A stretch of DNA of 18,968 nucleotides from Oscillibacter sp. (GTDB lineage Bacteria; Bacillota; Clostridia; Oscillospirales; Oscillospiraceae), in the NCBI GenBank assembly GCA_009773995.1, contig VSMY01000048.1:1-18968 (forward strand), in the 5' to 3' direction. The number at the start of each line of letters is the position of its first letter. The stretch's first letter is position 1. Of the stretch, positions 6,021-13,067 are shown one piece after another. Position numbers and translations under genes: made by a program. Under the pieces are notes generated by a model. It was not told the origin of the DNA. It made no database searches and was given only the letters and a program-made list of their open reading frames with translations.

Positions 6021-6923
6021 TTACAAAATTAGATTTACCAGCCACCCCGACAGCAGAGCGAACAGGATGACAAACAGCAGATACAGGGCAAATCGCCGCG
6101 CTCCCAGCACGATCTTCACCGCCCCCAGATTCGTAATTTTCGTGGCAGGGCCGGTAATCATGAACGCCGCCGCGCTGCCCATACTCATGCCGTCCGACAG
6201 CCACGCCTGAAGCAGCGGGATCGTTCCGCCGCCGCAGGCGTAGAGAGGGACGCCGACGGCTGCCGCCATCAAGACCCCAAAGCCCTGGTTTTCCCCGAAG
6301 AGTCCGGCCACCAGCTCAGAGGGCACATACCGCTGGAACAGGGCGGACAGTGCCACGCCCAGCAGGAACATGGGCCCTGTGGCCTTTAGGTTTCTGCCCA
6401 GATTTTTTAGAAAACGTACAAGGATATTGGGGTCCGTGTCCCGGATTGCGGGAGCGGAAAAACCGGCGAAATTGAAAAAGCATGTTTCTCGGTAAAAGCC
6501 CCGAATCAGCAGGCCCGCCGCCGTGCCGTACAGGAAGCTGGACAGGATACGGATGACCAGCGCCGTCCGGCCCAGGGCCATACTGTATAGAATGAGCTGG
6601 GGGTTGAGCAGGATGGAACTCATCATAAACGCCGCCAGCCAGTCGTCCTCCATGCCGCTTTCAGAGAAAGACGCGGCCAGGGGAATGGTACCGTACATGC
6701 AAAGCGGCGAGGCGATCCCCAGGGCGCTGGCGGCGGCGATTCCCAACACCCCCAGCCGCTTTCCGCTCATAGAACGAAAGAGGCTATGGATGCGGTCTTT
6801 CAGGAAAACGGAGACGGCGGAGCCCAGAACCATGCCAAGCACCCAATAGCCAAAAATCTGTTTCAGCTGAAGGCTGAAATAGTACCAGAGGTAGATTCCT
6901 TCCCGCCGCAAAATATCGAACAT
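6021..6923 (-). CDS. ArsP/YraQ-type permease (DUF318 family)
   Basis: The 300-residue protein is strongly hydrophobic, with about eight to ten likely membrane spans in two halves. Each half carries a related signature: SPLCMYGTIPLAASF early on and PLYACGGGTIPLLQAW later. These small, Cys-containing loops are diagnostic of the ArsP_1/DUF318 permease family (COG0701), which includes ArsP exporters of trivalent organoarsenicals and many of unknown substrate. The chosen start (ATG 6921-6923) has an AGAGG site 5 nt upstream; an in-frame GTG two codons earlier is less likely. It is the first gene of a tight unit with the DUF362 lipoprotein (14-nt gap) and CMD gene. Its own promoter is unclear; it begins about 40 bp after the terminator of the flavodoxin operon. 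Confidence 0.87.
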   Translation of the reverse strand: MFDILRREGIYLWYYFSLQLKQIFGYWVLGMVLGSAVSVFLKDRIHSLFRSMSGKRLGVLGIAAASALGIASPLCMYGTIPLAASFSESGMEDDWLAAFMMSSILLNPQLILYSMALGRTALVIRILSSFLYGTAAGLLIRGFYRETCFFNFAGFSAPAIRDTDPNILVRFLKNLGRNLKATGPMFLLGVALSALFQRYVPSELVAGLFGENQGFGVLMAAAVGVPLYACGGGTIPLLQAWLSDGMSMGSAAAFMITGPATKITNLGAVKIVLGARRFALYLLFVILFALLSGWLVNLIL

Positions 6924-6963
6924 AAGCACCTCTTATCCAATGGCTAAGAAGAATCATTCAAAA

Positions 6964-6995
6964 GAAAGCCCTGCCCTATGGAGGACAGGGCTTTT
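6964..6995 (-). terminator. Terminator of the flavodoxin operon
   Basis: AAAGCCCTG (6965-6973) pairs with CAGGGCTTT (6986-6994), and CCT/AGG pairs inside the loop. On the minus strand the stem ends in a T-rich run. It begins 7 nt after the stop codon of the SLH-flavodoxin gene. T-runs flank it on both sides, so it could work in both directions. Confidence 0.85.
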
Positions 6996-7000
6996 CAAGT

Positions 7001-8158
7001 TTACGCCGCGGGCGTCAGCGTCAAGCCCAAGCCGTTCACCCAAGCCTCCACGGTGGAGCGGGAGGCGCCGCCGCTGAACCGCTGGCCGTCCAGCCAGGTG
7101 GCGGAACCGGCAAGAAAATGAAGGTTCGTAGCACTGGAGCCGATGCCGCTGCTGCCGGAGGTACAGAAGGGCACGATGGTCTTTCCGCTCAGGTCATAGC
7201 TCTCCAGGAAGGTGCTGATAATCTTCGGAGCCTGGCCCCACCAGATTGGGTAGCCCAGGAAAATCACATCGTACAGTTCCATGTCCTCCACTCTGCCGGA
7301 GATAGCGGGCCGGGCGCCGGCGTCGTTCTGCTCCCGGTTTGCCCGGCAGTCGGAGTTGTAGTCCAGGTCGGCGGCGGTATAGGGCGTCTCCGGCGTGATC
7401 TCATAGAGATCGGCGCTCAGGATGTCTTTCAGATGATTTGCCACGTTTTCCGTATTGTTTGTGGCGGAGAAATAAGCAACCAGGACCTTGCCGTCTCCGG
7501 CGGCCTCCGGTTCGGGAGCGGGAGCCGGAGCGGGCGTTTCGCCATCCTTGGGAAGGTTCATGTACTGGTACAAGGCCGAAGCAATTTCCACCCGGGAGGC
7601 GCTGGCCTGGGGATCGAAGCGGCCGCCGCTGCGGGCGGCAATCACATGGTTGGACCGGGACCAGTCCACGGCGGTTCGGGCATAGGCCGAGATGGAATCT
7701 TCGTCGGCGTAGTCCTCCCCAGAGGCGGAGGGACTGCCCGCCCAGCGCCAGAGGATGGCGGCCACCTGCTGGCGAGTCACGGGGTCGCCTACGCCAAAGC
7801 GCCTGTCGCTGTAGCCGTTGATGAGACCGCTGTCCGCCGCCCAGCTTGCCGCGCTGACGTAATAGGCCGAGGGGACCACATCGGAGAACCGGGCGGCGCC
7901 GGAGGCGGCGGGAGAGCCCGCCGCGCGGTAGAAAATAGCGGCGAGCTGGGCCCGGGTCACATTGTCGCTGACTCCGAAGCGCCCGTCATTGTACCCGTTG
8001 ATATAGCCTTGTTCCGCCGCCCAGTTGACGGCTTCGGCATAGGGCGCGCCGTCGGCCACGTCGGAAAACCGGAAATCGGCGGCAAAGGCCGGGACGGCCA
8101 GGGGAAGCGCCAGCGCCAGTATCAAGACCAGCGCGGCAAGTTTTTGGAAGCATCTCAT
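7001..8158 (-). CDS. Secreted SLH-anchored flavodoxin
   Basis: The 385-residue protein begins with a classical signal peptide (hydrophobic core ALVLILALALPLAVPAFA, probable cut after AFA). Three SLH repeats follow at about 28-200, with FRFSDVADGAPYAEAVNW, VTRAQLAAIFYRAAG and VTRQQVAAILWRWAG. Next is a Pro/Ala linker (PAPAPAPEPEA), then a flavodoxin domain from about 222 to the end. The phosphate-binding loop of FMN is YFSATNNTENVANHL; a second hallmark is DVIFLGYPIWWGQAPKI. The protein should sit on the cell wall outside the membrane, unusual for flavodoxin. The ATG at 8156-8158 is chosen because AAGGAG lies upstream and the signal peptide starts there. It lies 29 nt after the FGE-flavodoxin gene and ends the operon. 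Confidence 0.92.
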   Translation of the reverse strand: MRCFQKLAALVLILALALPLAVPAFAADFRFSDVADGAPYAEAVNWAAEQGYINGYNDGRFGVSDNVTRAQLAAIFYRAAGSPAASGAARFSDVVPSAYYVSAASWAADSGLINGYSDRRFGVGDPVTRQQVAAILWRWAGSPSASGEDYADEDSISAYARTAVDWSRSNHVIAARSGGRFDPQASASRVEIASALYQYMNLPKDGETPAPAPAPEPEAAGDGKVLVAYFSATNNTENVANHLKDILSADLYEITPETPYTAADLDYNSDCRANREQNDAGARPAISGRVEDMELYDVIFLGYPIWWGQAPKIISTFLESYDLSGKTIVPFCTSGSSGIGSSATNLHFLAGSATWLDGQRFSGGASRSTVEAWVNGLGLTLTPAA

Positions 8159-8187
8159 ACTCGTTGTCTCCTTATTTGTGTTTGGTT

Positions 8188-9318
8188 TTACTTGGCCAGA
8201 TTGTCCAGCCATGTCTGGATTTCAGTTCGGTCATAGGAGGAATAGGTGACCTCCAGACCCTCTTTGATCACACTGTCAGGGGCCAGCTTTGCGATGGCGC
8301 TGATGGTCTGCCCAAAGCGCCCGCCGCCCATGGAGCAGAAGGGCACGATGGTCTTGCCGCTGAAATTCTCGCGGGTCAGAAGTGTGCGCACAGACGCGGG
8401 GATGGAGGACCACCAGTTGCAGTAGCCCAAGAGGATGGTATCATACTGGCTGATGTCGGGCATAGACTTCAGTTCCGGGATGGCCTCCGCCCGCAGCTCG
8501 TTCAGCGCCTCGCCGTACAGCACCGGGCCGTTGCTGCTGGAAGCATAGGGAACTGCGCGCTCCAGGCGGAAGATGTCCGCGCCGCTTATCTCATGGATGA
8601 GATTTGCCAAACCCTCGGTATTTCCGGTCTGAGAGAAGTAGACAATCAGGATTTTGCCGACATTCGACTGAGCCTTGGCGCTGTAACTGCTCCTGACCTG
8701 TCCGGTAGAGCTTTCCGCGTTTCGCACCGGGCGCACGCCAATGCTGTAAAGAGGAACGTCCGCAGGCTGAGCGCCCCGGTAAGCGGAGCGGATATGTTTG
8801 GGATGGTCGTTCCAGCCGCCGCCCCGGACTACCTTGGCGTTTCCACCCTCCGGGCCGGTGGGGTTTGTGACTGCCTGGGCGCTGTATCCGCCGTACCAGT
8901 CCCATACCCACTCGGCGGCATTTCCGTGCATGTTATAGAGGCCAAAGGGATTCGCCGGGTACTGATTGACCGCTACGGTTTTCCGCAGGTAACTGTCCGG
9001 CCCGTTTACCCAGTTTCCGCTGGCGTCGTTGTTGTAGCCATAGGCGTTGTAGCAGTTGGCGTCACGGTTTTGCACATAGTCTCCAAAGCTGAAGGGAGTG
9101 GAGGACCCGGCACGGGCGGCGTATTCCCACTCCGCCTCGGTGGGCAGACGGTAGCCGTTGGCGGCTTTGTTCCAGGTGACCGTCGTCCCGGAGATGGCGT
9201 AGCAGGGCGTCAAGCCCTTGGCTTCACTGAGCTTATTGCAGTATTGGATGGCGTTATACCAGGTGATATTGGTCACAGGCAGGCCGTCTCCTTTGGTTTC
9301 GCTGGGATTGTTTCCCAT
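8188..9318 (-). CDS. FGE-sulfatase-like domain fused to flavodoxin, N-terminally truncated
   Basis: Residues 1 to about 200 are the C-terminal two thirds of an FGE-sulfatase/SUMF1 fold: LPVTNITWYNAIQYCNKLSE, NGYRLPTEAEWEYAARAG, NPFGLYNMHGNAAEWVWDW, VVRGGGWNDHP. The usual opening (IPGGxFxMG, then the KYEVTxxEY strand) is missing; the ATG at 9318 falls on the MGNNPS motif normally 80 or more residues in. The cysteine pair of true formylglycine enzymes is absent from the C-terminal part, so catalysis of that type is unlikely. Residues about 222-376 are a flavodoxin domain with loop YFSQTGNTEGLANLI and DTILLGYCNWW. There is no signal peptide and no ribosome site before the ATG; the same frame is open back to the preceding stop at 9376. 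It is probably a deletion product, though it may be translated weakly. Confidence 0.75.
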   Translation of the reverse strand: MGNNPSETKGDGLPVTNITWYNAIQYCNKLSEAKGLTPCYAISGTTVTWNKAANGYRLPTEAEWEYAARAGSSTPFSFGDYVQNRDANCYNAYGYNNDASGNWVNGPDSYLRKTVAVNQYPANPFGLYNMHGNAAEWVWDWYGGYSAQAVTNPTGPEGGNAKVVRGGGWNDHPKHIRSAYRGAQPADVPLYSIGVRPVRNAESSTGQVRSSYSAKAQSNVGKILIVYFSQTGNTEGLANLIHEISGADIFRLERAVPYASSSNGPVLYGEALNELRAEAIPELKSMPDISQYDTILLGYCNWWSSIPASVRTLLTRENFSGKTIVPFCSMGGGRFGQTISAIAKLAPDSVIKEGLEVTYSSYDRTEIQTWLDNLAK

Positions 9319-9375
9319 CCCAAGGTCATCGTCATGTCCACGCAGATTTTTACGATTTGTTTTGGCCTCATAAGA

Positions 9376-10041
9376 TCATCCATCTAAATCCAAACTGTCC
9401 ACCCAGGACTGCACCTCACCGGCGGAGGCACCGCCGCTGAACCGCCTCCCCTCCAGCCACGCCGCGCCGTCTGTCAGCTCCTGGAGCTTCGCCGCGCTGG
9501 ACCCCATAGGGCTGCTGGCGGAGGTGCAGAACGGCACGATGGTCTTCCCGCTCAGGTCATAGCTCTCCAGGAACGTGCTGACGATCTTGGGGGCCTCGCC
9601 CCACCAGATGGGGAAGCCCAAGAAAATCATGTCGTACTGTTCTATATTGTCCACACTGCCGGAGATAGCGGGCCGGGCGTCGGGGTCGTTCATCTCCAGG
9701 CTGGAGCGGCTGGAGGAATCGTTGTAGTTCAGGTCATCGGAGGTATAGGGCTGCTCCGGGACGATCTCTACGAGGTCGGCGTCCAGTATTTCATACAGAT
9801 GGTTCGCAATGTTTTCCGTATTGTTGGTGGCGGAGAAATAGGCAATCAGGATTTTGGAGTCTCGGCTGTCCGATTCCGGGTTTTCCCCGCCTTGCGCAGG
9901 TGCGGAGCTTTCCAGCTGGCTGGGCGGAGATGCTTCCGGCGCGGGCACCGAAGCGGCGTCGTCCTGCCTCTGGGCCGGGCCGCAGGCGGCAAGGCTAAGC
10001 AGCAGAGCCAGCGCCACGAGGAGGAAGGATAGCTTCTTCAT
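9376..10041 (-). CDS. Flavodoxin lipoprotein
   Basis: The 221-residue protein has a lipoprotein signal peptide (MKKLSFLLVALALLLSLAAC; lipobox LAAC at 17-20), a Pro/Ser/Gln-rich spacer, then one flavodoxin domain from about 57. Its FMN phosphate loop is YFSATNNTENIANHL and the core motif is DMIFLGFPIWWGEAPKI, followed by TIVPFCTSASS. It would hold FMN and carry one or two electrons on the outer face of the membrane. The ATG at 10039-10041 has GAGGTG upstream and lies 11 nt after the stop of the cytoplasmic flavodoxin. Open sequence further upstream in this frame is antisense-type overlap with that gene and was not used. Its flavodoxin part is very close to that of the SLH-flavodoxin, so one arose by duplication. 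Confidence 0.92.
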   Translation of the reverse strand: MKKLSFLLVALALLLSLAACGPAQRQDDAASVPAPEASPPSQLESSAPAQGGENPESDSRDSKILIAYFSATNNTENIANHLYEILDADLVEIVPEQPYTSDDLNYNDSSSRSSLEMNDPDARPAISGSVDNIEQYDMIFLGFPIWWGEAPKIVSTFLESYDLSGKTIVPFCTSASSPMGSSAAKLQELTDGAAWLEGRRFSGGASAGEVQSWVDSLDLDG

Positions 10042-10052
10042 CCTGTTCCACC

Positions 10053-10532
10053 TCAAATCTTTAAACTGTTGACCCAGGCGGCAAGGGAATCCTTGGTCTG
10101 TCTGCCGTTCAGCAGCTTTCCGTCCCGAATGACCGCGCCGGGGGCGCTGGGCTTCAAGTCCGCAGCGGCCTGGGCCGGACCGCTGCCGCCGGAGGTGGCG
10201 AACAGGATAATCGTCTTTCCGGTGAAGTCGTAGCTTTCCAGGAAAGTGTTGACGATGGTGGGGGCTGTGTACCACCAGATGGGGAAGCCCAGGAAAATCA
10301 CGTCGTAGTCCTCCACATGGGCGTCCCGGTCGGCCAGGGGCGGGCGGAAAGACTTGTCGTTCATCTCCACGCTGCTGCGGGACTTTTTGTTCATCCAGTC
10401 CAGGTCGGCCCGGCTATAGGGGACCTGGGGCTTGATCTCGTAGAGATCGGCGTCCGCCGCCTCCGCAAGGGTCCTGGCCACGGCGGCGGTGGTGCCGCTG
10501 GCGGAAAAATACGCTGCTAATTTCTTACTCAT
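10053..10532 (-). CDS. Cytoplasmic flavodoxin (short flavodoxin-like protein)
   Basis: This 159-residue protein is a stand-alone flavodoxin fold with no signal peptide. The FMN loop is YFSASGTTAAVARTL near residues 8-22, and the core motif DVIFLGFPIWWYTAPTIVNT matches the exported paralogues. TIILFATSGGSG is the third FMN-contact loop. It would act as an electron carrier or small flavoenzyme in the cytoplasm, possibly partnered with the aldo/keto reductase encoded 15 nt upstream. The start is supported by AGGAGG about 5 nt ahead of the ATG. It lies second in the operon. Confidence 0.93.
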   Translation of the reverse strand: MSKKLAAYFSASGTTAAVARTLAEAADADLYEIKPQVPYSRADLDWMNKKSRSSVEMNDKSFRPPLADRDAHVEDYDVIFLGFPIWWYTAPTIVNTFLESYDFTGKTIILFATSGGSGPAQAAADLKPSAPGAVIRDGKLLNGRQTKDSLAAWVNSLKI

Positions 10533-10547
10533 GGTAAACTCCTCCTA

Positions 10548-11588
10548 TTATTTGATTTCCTGATTGCCGGTAGACCAGACGTGGGCCTGTTTCGCGGCGG
10601 AGGCGGTGTTCTGCGCCATCACGCCCACCAGAGCGTGGGGGACATAGGGCTCTTCCAGATAGTCCAGTTCCTCCGCCGCCAGCTCCAAGTCCACGGCCTT
10701 GGCCGCCCCCTCGATATGGTGGAGCTTGGTCGCCCCCGTCACCGGGGCCGTTGCCTTGGTCAGCAGCCACGCCAGGGAGATTTCCGTCATGGCGACGCCC
10801 CGTCGGTCCGCCAGTTCCGCCACCCGGCGGATGATCTCGCTGTCCTGTTCCGCCGTGGCGTCGTATTTCAGCTTGGCATAGCTGTCCTCCTTCAGCCGCT
10901 TGGAGGTCTCGCCGTGGCGCTTGGACAGCCGCCCGCCTGCCAGGGCGCTGTACGGCGTCATGGCGATGTTGTCCTCGGCGCAGAGCTTCGCCATCTCCCG
11001 CTCCTCCTCCCGGAAGATCAGGTTGTAGTGGCCCTGAATGGATACGAATTTGGCAAAGCCCTCTTTCTCCGCCAGAGCGTTGGCCTTGGCAAGCTGCCAC
11101 GCGAAGCAGTTGGAGATGCCGATATATCGGACCTTCCCCGCTTTGACCATATTGTTCAGCCCGTCCATGATTTCATAAAGCGGGGTCTGATAGTCCCACA
11201 TGTGATAGATATACAGGTCCACATGGTCCAGACCCAGATTTTTCAGGCTGACATTCAGCATCCGCTCGATATGCTGCTGGCCGGTGACGCCCGCCGCGAG
11301 TTCCTCCTCCGTCCGGGGGAGAAACTTTGTGGCAACCACCACATCCTCCCGCCTGGCAAAATCCCGGAGGGCCCGGCCCAGATACTGCTCGCTGGTGCCG
11401 CTCTGGTAGGCGATGGCGGTGTCGAAGAAGTTCACGCCCAGCTCCAGCGCCCGCTTGATGATTTCACGGGAATGGGCCTCGTCCAGGGTCCAGGAGTGCT
11501 GGCCATTGGCCGCGTCGCCAAAGCCCATGCAGCCCAGGCAGATGCGGGAGACAGATAAATCAGAACTGCCTAATTTTGTGTAGCGCAT
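10548..11588 (-). CDS. Aldo/keto reductase
   Basis: The 346-residue protein is a (beta/alpha)8 NAD(P)H-dependent aldo/keto reductase. The full catalytic tetrad is visible: Asp56 and Tyr61 in NFFDTAIAYQSGTSEQYLG, Lys88 in VVATKF, His129 in LYIYHMWD. The nucleotide-binding end is recognisable in TAPVTGATKLHHIEG. It reduces an aldehyde or ketone in the cytoplasm; the substrate cannot be inferred. The start at 11586-11588 is set by GGAGGTG 5 nt upstream and by the conserved opening MRYTKLGSSDLSVSRICLG. It is the first gene behind a MerR-type promoter and heads the flavodoxin genes, suggesting that reductase and flavodoxins respond to the same stress or substrate. Confidence 0.95.
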   Translation of the reverse strand: MRYTKLGSSDLSVSRICLGCMGFGDAANGQHSWTLDEAHSREIIKRALELGVNFFDTAIAYQSGTSEQYLGRALRDFARREDVVVATKFLPRTEEELAAGVTGQQHIERMLNVSLKNLGLDHVDLYIYHMWDYQTPLYEIMDGLNNMVKAGKVRYIGISNCFAWQLAKANALAEKEGFAKFVSIQGHYNLIFREEEREMAKLCAEDNIAMTPYSALAGGRLSKRHGETSKRLKEDSYAKLKYDATAEQDSEIIRRVAELADRRGVAMTEISLAWLLTKATAPVTGATKLHHIEGAAKAVDLELAAEELDYLEEPYVPHALVGVMAQNTASAAKQAHVWSTGNQEIK

Positions 11589-11611
11589 ATCACACCTCCA
11601 AAAGTGAATCC

Positions 11612-11642
11612 ATCTTACAACTTGAAGCGAACTACAAGTCAA
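11612..11642 (-). promoter_or_regulatory. MerR-type promoter and operator of the reductase-flavodoxin operon
   Basis: On the minus strand TTGACT (-35, 11637-11642) and TAAGAT (-10, 11612-11617) are separated by 19 bp, the over-long spacing typical of MerR-activated promoters. Inside the spacer is a dyad, ACTTGTAG-TTCG-CTTCAAGT (11620-11639), with one mismatch in its 8-bp arms. The -35 box overlaps the stop codon of the merR-like gene, so regulator and target are adjacent. MerR proteins twist such DNA to bring the two boxes into register. Confidence 0.8.
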
Positions 11643-12004
11643 GAATTTTTTTCGGGCTCCGACTGCTTTCGTATCTGGTAACGAAGATAGTCCAGGCGAT
11701 CCAGCCGCCGCTCCTGGAAGTGGATTTCATCCAGCGTCTTGTCACGTTGCTGCTTCAAAATCCGCGTACGCTCCGCCAAGGTGGAGTCTCCTTGAAGCCA
11801 GAGGCGCATATACGAGGCGATCTCATCATGTTCAAAGCCAATATCGTGCAGCGTCATAATCATGCTCAGCCGCTCAATGTCCTCATCATCATACTGCCAA
11901 GCGCCCATGACTGTTTTGACCGTATCGCACAGTCCCCAGCTCTCGTATTCCCGCAGAATCGAGATGGGAATGTTGTACTGTTCGCTGGCCTCGGTGATCG
12001 TCAT
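11639..12004 (-). CDS. MerR-family transcriptional regulator
   Basis: The 121-residue protein has an N-terminal MerR winged helix (MTITEASEQYNIPISILREY, then WQYDDEDIERLSMIMTLHDI), a second DNA-binding segment (GFEHDEIASYMRLW), and a coiled-coil dimerisation helix to the C-terminus (ILKQQRDKTLDEIHFQERRL). No conserved metal-binding cysteines follow the coiled coil, so it resembles the small, metal-independent MerR proteins that respond to oxidants or aldehydes. The ATG has AAAGGGA upstream. Its gene is followed directly by the MerR-type promoter at 11612-11642, its evident target. Confidence 0.92.
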   Translation of the reverse strand: MTITEASEQYNIPISILREYESWGLCDTVKTVMGAWQYDDEDIERLSMIMTLHDIGFEHDEIASYMRLWLQGDSTLAERTRILKQQRDKTLDEIHFQERRLDRLDYLRYQIRKQSEPEKNS

Positions 12005-12026
12005 ATCCCTTTGCCCCCCAAAAGAA

Positions 12027-12064
12027 AAACTGCAGGCATCCTTATTTCCGGATGCCTACAGTTT
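12027..12064 (-). terminator. Terminator downstream of the LysR gene
   Basis: AACTGCAGGCATCC (12028-12041) pairs with GGATGCCTACAGTT (12050-12063), with one G-T pair. On the minus strand the stem runs into TTTTTCTTTT. It ends only about 20 nt before the MerR start codon, so the MerR promoter must lie inside or upstream of it, or MerR depends on read-through. Confidence 0.82.
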
Positions 12065-12092
12065 AGTCCACGGAGCAAAAAATGTCCAATAC

Positions 12093-12983
12093 CTATATTT
12101 TATCATAAGAAATACGATTTTTGTATTTTTTGACAAACTCTATAAACGCGCCGACGGACGGCGAGGACGGCTGGTGCTCTTTCCAGGCCAGAACGGAGCT
12201 GAGTTCCAGCTTGGGCCGCATGGGAACGAACACAAGATCGTCATAATGACAGTTCAATCTGAGGCACATCACCGGAACACCGCTCTTTCGGGCAATCATC
12301 GCCGCGTTATAGAGCAGATTATAGGTCCCGCTGATCTGCGAGTGCTCCATGCGGCCCCCCATCCAGCTGGCCAGCTCCCTGAAAATGGGAGAATCCATGG
12401 TGGTAATCATGGATCGGCCGGACAGGTCCTCCGGACGGATGGCTTCCAGGCGGGAGAGCGGAGAGGAGCGGTGAATCAGGATTCCCCATTCCTCCCTCTG
12501 CCGCATTCGGACGAACTCGTACCTGCTGATGTCCACCGGCTCTACCAGAAGACCCAGGTCCAGGATTCCCTGCTCAATTTTCTCCTTTGTGTCGTCGTTA
12601 TAGCCGCTGTGCAGATGAAATCTGACCAGGGGATGTCGGCGTTGAAACGCCGATATCATATCGGAAAGCTCCTCCACGCTCAGCAGTTCCCCGCAGCCGA
12701 TGGATATCCTGCCCGACAGCTCCTCCTTGGAGGGAGAAAGCTCCTCCTTCGCCTTCTCCGCCAGGGCGATCAGCTCCTGGGCCCTGCGCCGGAACAGGAG
12801 GCCCTCCGCCGTGAGGTAAATGCTGTGCTTGCCGCGCTGAAACAGCTTGACGCCCAGTTCTCCCTCCAGCTGCTGGAGCTGGCGGGAGAGCGTGGGCTGG
12901 GTGATGTGCAGAAGCTCCGCGGCCCGAGTGATATTCTCCTCCCGGGCCGCCATTAAAAAGTAATGCAATACCCGCAGTTCCAT
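12093..12983 (-). CDS. LysR-family transcriptional regulator
   Basis: The 296-residue protein has the standard LysR plan. It starts with an N-terminal helix-turn-helix (MELRVLHYFLMAAREENITR, AAELLHITQPTLSRQLQQLE, ELGVKLFQRG). A linker helix follows, then a two-lobed effector domain from about residue 90 (GRISIGCGELLSVEELSDMI onward). The start has AGGAGG about 9 nt upstream. It lies between the beta-glucoside operon and the MerR-reductase-flavodoxin genes, on the same strand as both. LysR genes are often found beside reductase/flavodoxin/CMD clusters, so control of part of that cluster is possible, but it could equally act elsewhere. The ligand is unknown. Confidence 0.93.
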   Translation of the reverse strand: MELRVLHYFLMAAREENITRAAELLHITQPTLSRQLQQLEGELGVKLFQRGKHSIYLTAEGLLFRRRAQELIALAEKAKEELSPSKEELSGRISIGCGELLSVEELSDMISAFQRRHPLVRFHLHSGYNDDTKEKIEQGILDLGLLVEPVDISRYEFVRMRQREEWGILIHRSSPLSRLEAIRPEDLSGRSMITTMDSPIFRELASWMGGRMEHSQISGTYNLLYNAAMIARKSGVPVMCLRLNCHYDDLVFVPMRPKLELSSVLAWKEHQPSSPSVGAFIEFVKKYKNRISYDKI

Positions 12984-13015
12984 ATTTGCCGCCTCCTGAA
13001 ATGATAGAACAGCGC

Positions 13016-13046
13016 CCCGGCGTACAGGAAAAATCCATACGCCGGG
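13016..13046. repeat. Hairpin between the GH1 and LysR genes
   Basis: CCCGGCGTA (13016-13024) and TACGCCGGG (13038-13046) are perfect inverted copies, with GGA/TCC extending the stem inside the loop. There is no T-tract, so it is either a weak terminator for the GH1 gene or a protein-binding dyad ahead of the LysR gene. It sits about 35 bp upstream of the LysR start. Confidence 0.55.
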
Positions 13047-13067
13047 ATGCCATCCTCTTAAAGTTTT

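Noticed and set aside
6924..6960. Promoter for the permease-DUF362-CMD genes
   Set aside because: Only weak boxes can be fitted (TTGAAT with a poor -10). Read-through from the flavodoxin operon or a non-consensus promoter are equally possible.
8188..9318. A true sulfatase-activating formylglycine enzyme
   Set aside because: The C-terminal part lacks the catalytic cysteine pair, the N-terminus is missing, and no sulfatase gene is present in the window.
7118..9387. Long plus-strand open frames (372 and 407 codons) opposite the SLH-flavodoxin and FGE-flavodoxin genes
   Set aside because: Both are antisense shadows of domain-bearing genes and show no ribosome site or family motif.
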